Shown one piece after another: positions 27,163 to 39,000 of a stretch of 64,000 bases of DNA. Made by a program: the position numbers and the translations under genes. Location: positions 31,254 to 95,253 of the forward strand of contig CAJXQI010000020.1 in the NCBI GenBank assembly GCA_913058395.1. The letters are read 5' to 3'. Numbering within the stretch: the first letter of the stretch is position 1; each line of letters opens with the position of its first letter. The notes below the pieces were generated by a model, which ran no database searches, was not told where the DNA came from, and was given only the letters and a program-made list of their open reading frames with translations. This stretch comes from an uncultured Colwellia sp. Lineage in GTDB: Bacteria; Pseudomonadota; Gammaproteobacteria; Enterobacterales; Alteromonadaceae.

Positions 27163-27369
27163 TTACCGATACTTAAATACTGTATCTAATGGGACATTAA
27201 AGTATTCAGAAATTTTAAATGCAACCTCTAGTGACGGCGAATACTTGTCTTTCTCAATGGCAACAATGGTTTGTCGTGATACCCCGACAACATCCGCTAG
27301 CATTTGCTGAGTCATTTCATCAGCATCAAAGCGCAAGCGTCTTATATTATTAACTATTTTTTTCTCCAC
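27163..27369 (-). CDS. XRE-family helix-turn-helix regulator
   Basis: A 68-residue Cro/CI-type DNA-binding protein made of a single HTH domain: MTQQMLADVVGVSRQTIVAIEKDKYSPSLE is the classic five-helix pattern (split as MTQQMLADVVGVSR and QTIVAIEKDKYSPS). It ends VPLDTVFKYR, like the YozG/small regulator group often paired with a membrane protein. The start is a GTG one base after the stop of the upstream membrane-protein gene, so translation is coupled. It probably regulates its own operon. Confidence 0.9.
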   Translation of the reverse strand: MEKKIVNNIRRLRFDADEMTQQMLADVVGVSRQTIVAIEKDKYSPSLEVAFKISEYFNVPLDTVFKYR

Positions 27370-27370
27370 A

Positions 27371-27829
27371 CTAGAATCCCCGACGATAATAGAAAATCTG
27401 CGTTGAAAATTTGGTGATTTCAGCCGTCAACGCACCAAAAATAATAATGTTAATGATTGCATACTCGCTAGGTAAGCTCAAAGCATCAACCAAACCTTGA
27501 CTCATTAAAGGGAAAAGTAGATGAATCACAGCAGCAATGGCGGTAAAGCTTAATATGTAATAGGCGTTCTGGTTTCCAATTAAGGATATTTGCTTGTCTC
27601 GTTCATCTTCATCGTAATTAGCATTTTTATTATCAATAATAGCGATAACGATATGGTGTAGAATTTCTAAGGCTATTGTCATTATAACTACCGTAAGTAG
27701 TGCTGACTTCATACTGCTAGTGGTCAAAGTATGCTGTTGCACAGACCAATACAGCTCTGAAAAATAGTTAAACCAAATATATAGCGTAATGGCTAATGAA
27801 ACCCAAATACTGCGTTCTTTATACGACAT
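27371..27829 (-). CDS. Four-helix membrane protein paired with XRE regulator
   Basis: A 152-residue protein with about four membrane helices and a charged central loop (NKNANYDEDERDKQI). The ATG at 27829 is preferred to the one two codons upstream because GGGGA then stands at proper spacing. It is translationally coupled to the XRE gene. Such two-gene units of a small integral membrane protein and an HTH regulator are common in bacteria, but no function is established here. I see a resemblance to DUF2178-type proteins in the DERD loop, without certainty. Confidence 0.8.
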   Translation of the reverse strand: MSYKERSIWVSLAITLYIWFNYFSELYWSVQQHTLTTSSMKSALLTVVIMTIALEILHHIVIAIIDNKNANYDEDERDKQISLIGNQNAYYILSFTAIAAVIHLLFPLMSQGLVDALSLPSEYAIINIIIFGALTAEITKFSTQIFYYRRGF

Positions 27830-28119
27830 AATCATTCCCCGTTTTTAGTAAACTATTTATCAATGAATTTTATTAAATAGTTAAATTTGATGTATGATAT
27901 TTTTGACATTGAGTAAATATATTTTGACTTTAGTAGAGATAATCTGTTGAGTCAAATATTTTTTACATCATGTTATGTATTTTTTACATTTAAAACGTAG
28001 TAATTAAGAAGGCTGACAAATATTTAAAGAGCTATTTAAAGCGCTTTTAAAGGGGAATAGAAGAGTACAGAGGCGTAATTTAATAATTCAACCGATGTTT
28101 ATTAACAGTGATATTAACG

Positions 28120-28677
28120 TTAACCTGCATGTTTGTTGGCATTTGTCATCGTTAATAATTTGTCTACAGTTTTTAAGTTTCGTGAAGTAGCACTCACTTG
28201 TAACTTTTTTTCAATATGACTATGGCTTAACTTAGAGCGACCAAAGCCGTCCTGGCAATGTAAATAAAGTACGTTATCAATAACGGCAATACGTTCGTTA
28301 CTCTTCAGGTAAGGTGTTAACAATTCAATAGAATGGCTAGGTACGTTAGACAGAAAACATAACAATACTTTACTACCATCTTGAGCAACGTCTATATCGG
28401 TAAAAGGTAAGTTATTTCTGGCATTTTGTAGCACATCAGCTGTCAATACAAATATTGGTACATCAAATTTGTATTGAACAAAAATAGCCTCATTTATTTG
28501 CTTAGCTATGTGAGAGCACTCATTTTCACTAGTGGTGAATATTACGTTGCCACTTTGGATGTAACTTTGCACATTGTCGAATGACAGTTGCTGATATAAG
28601 GCGCGTAAGTCAGCCATTTTTATCAACTTTTGTCCTGCAACATTTATGCCTCGTAATAGTGATATGTATAGTTGCAA
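28120..28677 (-). CDS. DUF1697 family protein
   Basis: A 185-residue cytosolic protein of the DUF1697 family. The N-terminus LYISLLRGINVAGQKLIKMADLR and the YIQSGNVIF segment (written here in parts of the family block) are diagnostic, as is the GFGRSKLSH stretch near the C-terminus. The start is a TTG with AAGGA about eight bases upstream. Function is unknown for the family. It lies on the same strand as the DUF962 and LysE genes, 52 bases downstream. Confidence 0.88.
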   Translation of the reverse strand: MQLYISLLRGINVAGQKLIKMADLRALYQQLSFDNVQSYIQSGNVIFTTSENECSHIAKQINEAIFVQYKFDVPIFVLTADVLQNARNNLPFTDIDVAQDGSKVLLCFLSNVPSHSIELLTPYLKSNERIAVIDNVLYLHCQDGFGRSKLSHSHIEKKLQVSATSRNLKTVDKLLTMTNANKHAG

Positions 28678-28729
28678 ATCAACAGTCCTTTTTCACATAT
28701 GTTTTGTAAATAATGCGAATTTATTTTTA

Positions 28730-29047
28730 CTAGAATTTTATTTTGCCGAGTAAAATGTCTATATACATAACCCAATCACCTAATAAACTATACCAAGGGT
28801 AGGTGAATGTTGCAGGCCTGTTTTTCTCAAAGAAAAAGTGCCCAATCCATGCAAAACCGTAACCGAGCAAAGGTATAGTCCAGAGTAATATCCAAGTTGT
28901 ACTAGTTAAAATATATGCGAGCATAAATATAATTAAACTTGAGCCAATAAAGTGCAGCCTTCTGCAAGTATTGTTTTCATGTTGGCTTAAATAAAAGGGA
29001 TAAAAAGATGCAAAGGTTTCATATTTTTTATCTACAGACTTTGACAT
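28730..29047 (-). CDS. DUF962/Mpo1-like membrane protein
   Basis: A 105-residue protein with two or three membrane helices. The family features are FYPFYLSQHENNTCRRLHFIG near the start and GYGFAWIGHFFFEKNRPATF, with conserved His residues that in the yeast homologue Mpo1 (alpha-oxidation of 2-hydroxy fatty acids) bind iron. Whether the bacterial protein does the same chemistry is unknown. It follows the LysE gene by 12 bases and should share its transcript. Confidence 0.87.
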   Translation of the reverse strand: MSKSVDKKYETFASFYPFYLSQHENNTCRRLHFIGSSLIIFMLAYILTSTTWILLWTIPLLGYGFAWIGHFFFEKNRPATFTYPWYSLLGDWVMYIDILLGKIKF

Positions 29048-29059
29048 TTCGACACAACC

Positions 29060-29686
29060 TTAATTAACTTTACTGGTTAATATTTTTAAGCCCATTAAAA
29101 TCATCGCACTACCTAATATACGATCAATCCAATGACCTAAGCGCTGAAACTTATCATTCACACTGGGGCGAGAAAGCAATAATACGACAGTAGAAAACCA
29201 TAATAGCTGTAATACCATCATCCAGATACCGTAAATGAATAAGTGCAAGGTTGGTAAGTTTGGGGAGAGCACAACAGTAAATAGTGCAACAAAATAAATT
29301 GGTGCTTTCGGGTTTAATGCATTGCATAAGAAGCCTTTGGAAACCGCTTTTAAACTAGAGTGTTTGATAGCTTTTTGTTGTTCTGCAAGCTTGTTAATTG
29401 GCTTAGCACGAATGCCTTGTATACCTAGATATAACAAATAGCAGCCACCAATAATTTTAATTACCCAAAGTGCTGTGATTGAATTAGCAATAACAGCTGC
29501 AAGGCCAAGTGCAGAATACAAAATATGTACTGACAAACCCAAAGCAATACCAATACTGACCATAAAGCCTGATTTTTTCCCGTTTGATAATGTTTGTTGT
29601 GAAACTAAAACAAAATCTGGTCCAGGTGAAGCAGCAGCAAGTAAATGAATAGAGGTTATTAGCAGTAACCCTTGTAATAAATCCAT
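29060..29686 (-). CDS. LysE/RhtB family amino-acid exporter
   Basis: A 208-residue inner-membrane exporter with about six hydrophobic helices. The N-terminus has the family motif AASPGPDFVLVSQ and the SNGKKSGFMVSIGIALG segment, and LNPKAPIYF follows in the middle. Members export amino acids or homoserine lactones; the substrate cannot be told. AGAGG stands seven bases before the ATG. It is the first gene of a small minus-strand unit with DUF962 and perhaps DUF1697. Confidence 0.92.
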   Translation of the reverse strand: MDLLQGLLLITSIHLLAAASPGPDFVLVSQQTLSNGKKSGFMVSIGIALGLSVHILYSALGLAAVIANSITALWVIKIIGGCYLLYLGIQGIRAKPINKLAEQQKAIKHSSLKAVSKGFLCNALNPKAPIYFVALFTVVLSPNLPTLHLFIYGIWMMVLQLLWFSTVVLLLSRPSVNDKFQRLGHWIDRILGSAMILMGLKILTSKVN

Positions 29687-29939
29687 AATAAACCTCTTAA
29701 ATGTGCATTATTTAAGTAAACTTTGCTAAAAGTTCAAAGTAGACACTACGCTAACACCACTGAAATTTACCTGCAAATACTAGCTGACAAAAGTTGCAGC
29801 TAAAAAATTAGTTAATCAAAGCAAATAACACTTTTGTGTTAGATAACTGTAACGTAGAGGTTTATCTTTTCAAACAAACATATTTTGACATGCTATTCAT
29901 ATAAAATTCATAGCATAAAACCTTGCTGATCTCTTTAAG

Positions 29940-30308
29940 CTAAGGCGTATTACTGTGTAGTGCAATACGGTTACCTTCAGAGTCATGAATAATGACGCGA
30001 AAGCCATGTCCACCCATTGATATCTTCTCTTCAACTAGTCGACCACCGTGCATTTCAGATTGCTTGACCGCATCATCTAATCTGCCATTTACATTGAAAT
30101 AAATAAGCGGGCCGGTGGTAAATATTTGCTCTGGTGGGGAAGGCACTAAACAGCCGGAAACGTTAGTTTCGGCATGAGGTAATATGCCAAAGGTGAAATG
30201 ATCAAACTCTTCTATTTTAATCTCGCCATTTAGTAAAGCACTATAAAACTCGCTAGCACGGGTGAGATCTATCACGGGAATATCAACCCAGACAATTTGA
30301 TTTTCCAT
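29940..30308 (-). CDS. VOC family (glyoxalase/bleomycin-resistance fold) protein
   Basis: A 122-residue single-domain vicinal-oxygen-chelate protein. It begins IVWVDIPVIDLTRASEFYSA, the usual first beta-alpha unit, and ends with GGRLVEEKISMGGHGFRV and DSEGNRIALHS, where metal ligands normally sit (His in the last strand is present). Such small VOC proteins act as dimers in lyase, dioxygenase or resistance roles; the substrate is unknown. AAGGAAAG precedes the ATG. Single-gene unit. Confidence 0.88.
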   Translation of the reverse strand: MENQIVWVDIPVIDLTRASEFYSALLNGEIKIEEFDHFTFGILPHAETNVSGCLVPSPPEQIFTTGPLIYFNVNGRLDDAVKQSEMHGGRLVEEKISMGGHGFRVIIHDSEGNRIALHSNTP

Positions 30309-30601
30309 ATTGCTTTCCTTTGTTGTTTATTTTATTAACTTTCAAACAAGGGCAATGCTTATATATTTTTATTTAATGCTTTAGTGAATACCTTGTTAAA
30401 GGCATACAGCAAGTATAGTTGAGGAATTTAATAAGCCATATTTGTCATGCCTTATTAGACTTTTTTTGTACAATAACAGGCAAAACATCGTTGGTTGCTA
30501 ACTACCCTCTACAAGCTTTCTTAGCGAGTTAGTAGTAAGCTTGCCGCATAGTCGGTAGAATCATTGCTTTGGTTTTTATGACTTTGGCGTTTCCCTCAAT
30601 T

Positions 30602-31948
30602 ATGCGAATTATTCACACTTCCGACTGGCATTTAGGCCAACATTTTTACGGCAAAAGTCGAGCACGTGAACATCAACAGTTTTTGAATTGGTTAGTGGAA
30701 CAATCACAAAGCCAGCAAATAGACGCCATTGTTGTCGCAGGTGATATTTTTGATACCGGCACGCCGCCAAGCTATGCCCGTGAAATGTATTTTGATTTTA
30801 TTGCCAAGTTGCATCAAGTGCAGTGTCAATTAGTGGTATTAGCAGGTAATCATGACTCTGTTGCTATGCTGTCAGAATCACAAAACTTATTACAGCAACT
30901 ATCAACACAGGTGATATCAGCGGTTAGCGAAGATATAGACCAACAAGTTTTTGTCCTTAAAAGCCTTAAAACTCAGCAGCAAGCGGTGATCTGCGCTATT
31001 CCTTTTATTCGTCCTCGCGATATTGTTAAAAGTTACGCAGGTCAATCGGCAGATGAAAAGCAACGTTCTTTACAACAAGCTATTTCTGCTCACTATCAAC
31101 ACCTGTTTGAACATGCGCAGGTATTATCGAATGCCAACCTCATTGATGGTAAGCGTTTACCTATTATTGCTACCGGACATTTAACTACTATTGGCGCAAC
31201 CACGAGTGATTCTGTGCGCGATATTTATATTGGCACGCTAGAAGCCTTTCCAGCTAGTGAATTCCCTAATGCTGATTATATTGCTTTAGGCCATATTCAC
31301 AGGCCACAAAAAGTAACGAAGAGTGATCATATTCGTTATTGTGGCTCACCTATCGCATTAAGTTTTGATGAAGCTAAAACCCAAAAGAACATTGTGATTG
31401 TTGAATTTGAAAATGGCGAGTTTAGCAATGTAGAGCTAAGTAATATTCCCTGTGTACAACCATTAGCCATGGTAAAAACAAATTTAGAAAGTTTATCTGA
31501 CGATATTGCTGCGGTAGTTAACGATAACCAAGCACTAGAGGAGCCAGCAAACACTAAAGAAAAAATTTGGCTCGATATAGAAATTGAAAGTGCAGAGTAT
31601 TTACAAGATTTGACCGCGCGTATTGAACAAATTATAAAAGAGTTACCTGTTGAAGTGTTACTGGTTAGGCGCAGCAAAAAATCTCGTCAACAAATGCCAA
31701 GCCAGCAAGAAAAAATAACCTTGAGTGAGTTGAGCGTGCAAGAAGTGTTTGATGCCCGTATGGCATTAGAAGAGTGGCAAAGTGAGGAACAACAAAACCG
31801 TAAAACGCGGTTAAATAGTTTATATCTTAATATTGCAGAGCAAACACAATTAGCTCTTTCGCCAGAGCCTTTACCGGTTGAAAAATCACTAAGTAAACTC
31901 ACTGAAATTGATAACAGTTCAGATAAAAAAGCGGAGCAAAGTTCATGA
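30602..31948 (+). CDS. sbcD: Nuclease SbcCD subunit D
   Basis: Manganese-dependent nuclease subunit of SbcCD (bacterial Mre11), which cuts hairpins and blocked DNA ends with SbcC. The phosphoesterase motifs are all present: SDWHLGQ, GDIFDTG, GNHDS and GHIHRPQ. The start is placed at the ATG at 30602 ([10 protein letters not shown]), matching the family, although in-frame starts exist up to 33 bases earlier. It has 448 residues with a variable acidic C-terminus, and overlaps sbcC by four bases (ATGA), so the two are cotranslated. Confidence 0.95.
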   Translation: MRIIHTSDWHLGQHFYGKSRAREHQQFLNWLVEQSQSQQIDAIVVAGDIFDTGTPPSYAREMYFDFIAKLHQVQCQLVVLAGNHDSVAMLSESQNLLQQLSTQVISAVSEDIDQQVFVLKSLKTQQQAVICAIPFIRPRDIVKSYAGQSADEKQRSLQQAISAHYQHLFEHAQVLSNANLIDGKRLPIIATGHLTTIGATTSDSVRDIYIGTLEAFPASEFPNADYIALGHIHRPQKVTKSDHIRYCGSPIALSFDEAKTQKNIVIVEFENGEFSNVELSNIPCVQPLAMVKTNLESLSDDIAAVVNDNQALEEPANTKEKIWLDIEIESAEYLQDLTARIEQIIKELPVEVLLVRRSKKSRQQMPSQQEKITLSELSVQEVFDARMALEEWQSEEQQNRKTRLNSLYLNIAEQTQLALSPEPLPVEKSLSKLTEIDNSSDKKAEQSS

Positions 31949-34900
31949 AAATATTATCGCTTCGCTTTGAAAACATAAACTCGTTGAAAGGTCATTGGAA
32001 AATTGACTTTACGCAATCACCATTTGATACCAGTGCGCTTTTTGCCATAGTTGGACCAACGGGCGCAGGTAAAACTACCATACTCGATGCCATGTGTTTG
32101 GCGCTTTATCATCAAACACCACGCCTAACTATTTCCGATAAGCAAAATCAATTGATGACTCGCCATACCGCAAATTGTATGGCAGAAGTTGAGTTTGAAG
32201 TGAAAGGCCAAGCTTATCGAGCATTTTGGAGCCAACGCCGAGCGAAGAACAGTATTGAAGGGAACCTGCAAAAGCCTACTGCCGAACTAGCTAAGCTATT
32301 ATCGCCGGCTAATGGCGATGTTGAAAGTGCGGTTGAAGCGGGCGAAGCTGAAGTTATTGCCACAAAAGTTTCTGATATTCGCACTGAAATAGCACGACTA
32401 ACGGGTTTAGATTTTTCTCGATTTAGAAAGTCGATGATGCTATCGCAAGGTGAATTCGCTGCCTTTTTAAATGCACCAGCCAACGAGCGGGCTGACTTGT
32501 TGGAAGAGTTAACTGGCAGTGAAATATACGGCGATATTTCTAAAGCGGTTTTTGAGCAGCACAAAGATGCGAATAACCAATTAAAGCTATTACAAGCCAA
32601 AAGTTCTGGCATGCAGTTACTGACTGAAGAGCAACAACAAGAAATTAGTCGAGAACAAAGTGAAGTTACTGCACAACAACAGCCAATAGAAGCTCAATTA
32701 GCTCATTGGCAACAGGTTCGACAATGGCTAGTGAATATACAAGAAGCTAACAGGCCGCAAGAAACTGCTGAGCAACAGCGTGTTTCTGCCGAAAAGTTAC
32801 AGCTTGAAAATACCGAACAACTGCAAGTACTAGCCTTGTCTGAGCCAGCAGAGCAGTTACGCGCGCAGCATCAAGAATTACAGCATTTTAACCAGCAATT
32901 ATCACAACTTAATGACCAACGTAAGTTACTTGAAAGCGATGTTACTAAAAATAATGCTGCTGTTGATGCTGCGAATGAATCATTAACTGCCTTTATGCTT
33001 GAGCATGAGAAATTTATTGCCCAACAACACAGCACAGAACAATTAATTGTTGAACAGGTATTGCCGCTTGATCAAAAAATAACTCAGCTAGAAGAACAGA
33101 AAAATAAACAAGCCAGTCGATTAGCATCGGCAAGTAATGAGGCTGTGCAAAGCAAAGCAGCATGTGAAAAATTGGCGGTTAGTAAGCAATCACAACAAGA
33201 AAAAATGACCAGCGCCCAGGCGTTTATTCAACAGCAACAGCATTTAGCCGCATTGCCTGAAAAACTACCTTTATGGCGTAATATATTGGCGCAATTGGTT
33301 AATGAGAAAAGGCTAACCTTTGAGTTGCTTGCACAAGATAAAAACCTGCAGCAGCAAGCGGATAGTTTGGCAACTAATCTAACCACAGCGCAGCAACAAC
33401 TAGGTCATTTTGAAACTGAGTTTAAACAGCAACAAGTAGAATTAACGGCGAAAGCAAGTGCTGTTAGAGAACTGTTAAACCAATATCAATGCCAGAATGA
33501 GCAAGAACTTACACAGCAATTGCATAACATGCAGTCGACAGTGGCGGAGCAAGCGCAAGTTTTAATTAATGCCCAACGTTATCAGGCATTAAGCACTGAA
33601 TTAAATGAAATTGATAAAACGCTTCATGCTGATAATCAGCAATTGACGCAATTAGCGCAGCAACTAACTCCATTGCGTGAACAATATAAACGCCAGAAAA
33701 TTGCGTTAACCGACGTTCAGTTAATTGTTGAACAGCAAAAAACTATCATGTCGTTAAGTCAGCACAGAGCTAATTTAAAAGCCGATGAAGCTTGTCCGTT
33801 ATGTGGTTCGCAAGAACATCCTGCGATAGCTGATTATCAAACGCTAAATCACGAAGCTGATAACGAACACCAACTGCGCTTAAAGCAACTCACTAAAGAG
33901 TTAGAAGAACTCGAACTTCAAGGCAAGGGCTTATCTGCCGAGCAAGATAGGCTGAAAGAAAAGCTTCTTCTAATAACTGAAAATCAAGGTGTTAAACAAC
34001 AAGAACAGCAACAATTGACTGAAAACTGGTTACAACAACGTGAGTTATTGCAGCTTAATCTTGAGTTGTCTGCTTTCGATCAAATTAAAGAAAATATTCA
34101 TGCTCGACAACAGCATTTTGAACAACTTAATAATGCTAATAGTCAATTACAACAAGTAAAGCATGCTCACCAGCAACAGCTTGAAGTTGTCTCTTCACAA
34201 GAGAAAGCACTACTTAATCAGTCGAATCTAATTCAAACACAAACCGTACAGTTTACCCAACTACAGCAACAAATTGAGCAGAACAAACAAAGCATCAATC
34301 ATAAACAAGCATTAGTTGCTCAAGAATGGCAGAAATTGTCAGAGGCTATGCAAGGCGATCAGTTAGTTATTGCTGAGTGCTTTGGCGTTTATGGTCAAGC
34401 AACAATGGCTGATAATGAGCAAACAATAGATAGTAGCGTGACAGATAATGAAATTACGGAAAATGCATTTACTGAACTCGTGCAATTACAACAAAACTGG
34501 TTCAATGAAATTGAACAGCAAAGTAGTCATTATCAAACCGCATTAACTGCAGTGAACACTGATAATGAAGTGATGCAGCAACTTCAGCAGCAATTAGCTA
34601 TTACAGAGAGTAAAGTTCAGCAATTAACATTAGCTGAACAAGGTCTACAAACTGAATTATCGCAAATTGAAAAGCAATGGAGTGACGATAAAGCGCAGCG
34701 CCAGACATTATTTGCTGATAAAGATGCCCAACAAATGCGTCAGCAATTAAAGCAGCAACAGTTAGCGCAAGAGCAGGCACTTACTAAGCAGCAAAATGCT
34801 GTTAATGAACAAAAAATTCAGCTGCAAAATTGTGCCGGTATGTTGCAAGGCAATGTCGAAGCAATTAATAATATTACACCGCAGCAACAAGCGGCTGAAC

Positions 34901-35901
34901 AAGCTTGGCAAGCAGCCATTGATGAAAGTGTTTTTGCGACACATGAAGATTTCATCGCAGCACTGCTAAGCCCTGAGCAACGTAAAGAATTGCTTGACGT
35001 GAAAGCGAATATTGAGCAACAAAGTCAGCAAGCACATGCGCAACTGCAACAAGCTCAACAACAATTATTGTCATTAAAGCAAACTAAGCTGGCGTTAGAA
35101 GTAAGGACTCAGCAGTTAGTTGCATCGTTGCAAACTGATAAAGCGGATGGAAAGATTGAAGGCTCTTTATTAACCACACTGTTATTCGCCGACAATGCAG
35201 CATTAGCTGAGAATTTAGATGTTAACGCTTTTGATGCTAAAGCATTAGCTTGTACTGAAATGTTGAAGCAATTACAAATGCGTCAAGGACAATTAAGTCA
35301 ACAAATTAGTCAAAACGAAAAACAACGCAGCGAACAACAAAGCTTATTGGCTGAAATTGTTAAGCAACAAGATGAACTCGATGATTTGTCGCATCTTAAT
35401 GGTTTAATTGGCGCAGCAGATGGCGCTAAGTTTAGACGTTTTGCGCAAGGTTTAACACTTTCGCATTTAGTGTATTTAGCTAACGAGCAGTTGAACCGAC
35501 TACATGGTCGTTATCAATTACAACGTCAACAAAGTGATAGTTTAGCGTTAGAAGTGCTTGATACTTGGCAGGCTGATAGCGTACGTGATACGAAAACTTT
35601 ATCAGGTGGTGAAAGCTTTTTAGTAAGTTTAGCCTTGGCATTAGCTTTATCAGACTTAGTGAGTGCGAAAACCAGTATCGACTCACTGTTTCTTGATGAA
35701 GGTTTTGGTACGTTAGACAATGATACTTTAGAGATAGCTTTATCAGCACTTGATTCATTAAACGCCAGTGGCAAAATGATTGGCGTGATAAGCCATGTTG
35801 ATGCGCTTAAAAAGCGTATTGATGTACAAATTGAAGTGAAAAAGCACAGCGGTTTAGGCGTTAGTGAGCTAGAAGAACGATATCGTTACCATGCAAGTTA
35901 A
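31945..35901 (+). CDS. sbcC: Nuclease SbcCD subunit C
   Basis: SMC-like ATPase partner of SbcD (bacterial Rad50). Walker A is GPTGAGKTT near residue 40. Near the C-terminus are the ABC signature [10 protein letters not shown] and Walker [11 protein letters not shown]. Between them runs a very long Gln-rich coiled coil broken by the zinc hook ACPLCG, Cys617 and Cys620. At 1318 residues it is larger than the E. coli protein (1048), through a longer coiled coil. Start overlaps the sbcD stop. Heavy CAA/CAG use reflects the Gln-rich arms. Confidence 0.95.
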   Translation: MKILSLRFENINSLKGHWKIDFTQSPFDTSALFAIVGPTGAGKTTILDAMCLALYHQTPRLTISDKQNQLMTRHTANCMAEVEFEVKGQAYRAFWSQRRAKNSIEGNLQKPTAELAKLLSPANGDVESAVEAGEAEVIATKVSDIRTEIARLTGLDFSRFRKSMMLSQGEFAAFLNAPANERADLLEELTGSEIYGDISKAVFEQHKDANNQLKLLQAKSSGMQLLTEEQQQEISREQSEVTAQQQPIEAQLAHWQQVRQWLVNIQEANRPQETAEQQRVSAEKLQLENTEQLQVLALSEPAEQLRAQHQELQHFNQQLSQLNDQRKLLESDVTKNNAAVDAANESLTAFMLEHEKFIAQQHSTEQLIVEQVLPLDQKITQLEEQKNKQASRLASASNEAVQSKAACEKLAVSKQSQQEKMTSAQAFIQQQQHLAALPEKLPLWRNILAQLVNEKRLTFELLAQDKNLQQQADSLATNLTTAQQQLGHFETEFKQQQVELTAKASAVRELLNQYQCQNEQELTQQLHNMQSTVAEQAQVLINAQRYQALSTELNEIDKTLHADNQQLTQLAQQLTPLREQYKRQKIALTDVQLIVEQQKTIMSLSQHRANLKADEACPLCGSQEHPAIADYQTLNHEADNEHQLRLKQLTKELEELELQGKGLSAEQDRLKEKLLLITENQGVKQQEQQQLTENWLQQRELLQLNLELSAFDQIKENIHARQQHFEQLNNANSQLQQVKHAHQQQLEVVSSQEKALLNQSNLIQTQTVQFTQLQQQIEQNKQSINHKQALVAQEWQKLSEAMQGDQLVIAECFGVYGQATMADNEQTIDSSVTDNEITENAFTELVQLQQNWFNEIEQQSSHYQTALTAVNTDNEVMQQLQQQLAITESKVQQLTLAEQGLQTELSQIEKQWSDDKAQRQTLFADKDAQQMRQQLKQQQLAQEQALTKQQNAVNEQKIQLQNCAGMLQGNVEAINNITPQQQAAEQAWQAAIDESVFATHEDFIAALLSPEQRKELLDVKANIEQQSQQAHAQLQQAQQQLLSLKQTKLALEVRTQQLVASLQTDKADGKIEGSLLTTLLFADNAALAENLDVNAFDAKALACTEMLKQLQMRQGQLSQQISQNEKQRSEQQSLLAEIVKQQDELDDLSHLNGLIGAADGAKFRRFAQGLTLSHLVYLANEQLNRLHGRYQLQRQQSDSLALEVLDTWQADSVRDTKTLSGGESFLVSLALALALSDLVSAKTSIDSLFLDEGFGTLDNDTLEIALSALDSLNASGKMIGVISHVDALKKRIDVQIEVKKHSGLGVSELEERYRYHAS

Positions 35902-36071
35902 TGTTGGTTTAAGGTTTTAAAATACAAAAATTTACAATGCTGTATTGGGTATGGCTTGAAATGGTATTTGGAATCTTTTATGTAAAAGCAAATTGATTTT
36001 ATAGATCAATAATATATTATAGGTGCCACTAAGTTGACTTAACTTAAGTGCTTAAATAAAGGGATTTTATT

Positions 36072-39000
36072 GTGTTTAATCATTCAGCAAGATGTTTTTT
36101 TGCAACAGCTATCGTCATTATTTTATCGGCATGTGGTGGAGGGGGATCTTCATCTAGCTCAAATACACCAACTATTCCTACGCCACCATCAGATAACTTA
36201 GTTAAGCCTAGCTATACAGGGGCATCAGATATTAGGCATATCACGGCTGACAAAGCCACCAACCTAGCCTTTGATTTAACGATAGGCTTTGACCTGTTAC
36301 ATGCAATGTCATTTAGTGATGTTTATCAACAATTTTTTATCCACTCTGACGATGATGCAACAGCGAGTGGTTCCAGTGATATAAATTGTACTAGTGGTAG
36401 TGCTTCAATTAAGGAAGTTTCCTCAACACACCTAGAAGTAACATATAAACAATGTGTTCAAGGTGGCGTTATTGCTAACGGTTTACTCGACATTTACGTA
36501 ACTCGCGCTTACGCAAGCGAATTAATGGACATGAATATTGTTCCAAGCCTTACCATGGTTGATAAAGCGAGTAATGAATTACTTGATATATCTGGTTATA
36601 TTAAAGTTAGGCAGTCAAATAATTCAAGTTTTGAGCATAAGGCAACATATCAAATACTGTTAACCAATGAGAGCAATGAACAACTTTACTTTAACGACTT
36701 TTCAGCCCAGGTTAGTTTATGGGGAGAGCATTACGGTATCGATTATTCAGGTGAAATATTATCGACAGAGTACGGCAAGTTATCTCTTGAAACGACAAAG
36801 TTATATGACTCGAACACCTTAGGTTTTGACTTAACTGTTTCCGCTGAAAATACCGCGTACATTTCGGTACTATTAGGAAAGCAACTTACAGTAAATCTCA
36901 ACGAAAATACAATTCCGCTAATAATTGACTTAAATAATATACCTCAAAGCTTTTTTGATGACGTAAATGAAACACCACAAGCTGAACTTACCGCTTCTAC
37001 GACTTCAAGCTCTCGAATGGAAGAGATTGTTATTAGCGCTGCAAACTCGTCCGATCCAGATTTAGATCTACTTGAGTTTTCTTGGGCCGTTACTAATGCC
37101 CCTGCAAACGCTGTATGGAATATTGGAGATAGCGCTACGCCAACTTTTTCTGCGAATGTACCTGGTAACTATACTATTCAGTTGACAGTAGTTGATGCTC
37201 AAGGGTTAACAAACACGGTAACTATTGTTATCACTATTGAAAAATTGCCTCCAGCATTTACGATAGAAATGGATGCACCAACTATCGATATTAATGCTAT
37301 AGCAAAGGGACAAGCTTTAGTGAGTAATGATGCACTTGATGGGCCATTTGAATATCATATTGTGTATGGCCCTTATGGTATGACTATTGATGAACATGGC
37401 CAAATAGAGTGGTCTGCCCATATTATGGATTTTGGCTCTTCTACAGATGTTAACTTTTCTATTGCTGTAAGTAACAGTGATAAAGCAACAAGTGCTTCTT
37501 CGACAATATCGGTTTCAAGCTCACCTGATTATACTGAAAATCGACTTTTTAAAAATATTGAGAAGATTTTACCATCTGCTCAATATAGTCACGAAGGTGT
37601 GATTAGTCATCAATCTAAAGAACAGTTTATTGGCGCTATTAACTACCCTGATACATTTTCAAGCCGAATATTTCTAGATGAAAACAATGCAATTGATATT
37701 GAGCTGGTAAAAAAATCTATGCCAGCTGAATTTAGGTATGCAGCCTCATTCGATGTGAATAGTGATGGAACTTTAGATTACTTTTTAGTAAGCGAGGATT
37801 ATATCGATGGAGATGCACTGTGGTATTTATGGCTTGAAGATGGTGTAACAGGAGACAGAAGTAAAATTATTACGATGAATGGGCATAGGGGAAGCTTTAC
37901 TGGCTTAGGTTATTTTTATTTTGATGACATAGATAATGACGGCGAAATAGAGATGACAATTTCAACTACTTTGAGTCGAGGAGAATTAAGAAAAATTCGT
38001 AGCTATGATCTTGCGACTTTTGAGTTAGAAAACACCATAGAAGCCATAGAAGGCAAGCATGTTGGATATTGTGATTTAGATGAAGATGGATATAGTGACG
38101 TAATTACGAATAAAGAAATTTACTCATTAAAAACCGGTGAATTAATTGATGAAATTGGAAGTAATTATCAAGACATAAAATTTTTGAATACCGGTGGAAG
38201 TTGTTTACTAATGTCAAACAACACTACTTATAAGTTTGAAGATGGAAGTTTGCAAACTCATACTACAGAAATAGAGTCGAGCTTTTTTATTGGCAATTTT
38301 GATAGTGATGGTGATCAAGAAGTGCTCTTTATAGAAGCGAGAACATTTGAAGCGGATAAATGGTTTTTAGCAAATGTTGATCATAATGGTAACTTTTCTA
38401 TTAGTGAGTCATCTATACCTGAAAATATGTTTTTTTCAGCCCACTCTGGCACTTCTAAGGTATTGTCAGTACTCGATTTAGACGGTGACGGTATTGATGA
38501 ATTACTTGCCTATGTTTCATATCAAGATGATGAGTTGCCGTTGAATGCAACAGGATTATCAGCTTTATCTATTCAAGGTAATAATCTCATTGAAAAGTAT
38601 ACTAGCGCTAAGTTTGATAACACGTACTCGCGCTTGTCAAATATCGCTCAGTTACATGATGACAATACTGTAACTGTTAACACGAGTGACGCTGCGATAA
38701 AATTAGATGATGATAAACAGTGGGTAGAATTCGATAATTCTACCGGTTGGACTGCAGGTAATATTTTAGTAACAGAGGTTGTTAATAATGAATTGTTTTA
38801 TTATGCCTCTTTACCTACACCATATGCTAATGGTTTAGCAAAATATGATAACACTGGCGCTATGCTTTGGAGTAACCAAATAAATGATATATCGGTTTAT
38901 ACAGAGGTAGTGATAACTAACGATAAATTGCTAGTTAAAAATACAGGTGACAGTTACATTGTTAATAAAAATGACGGTACTTTCATTGACTCAAATTTTG

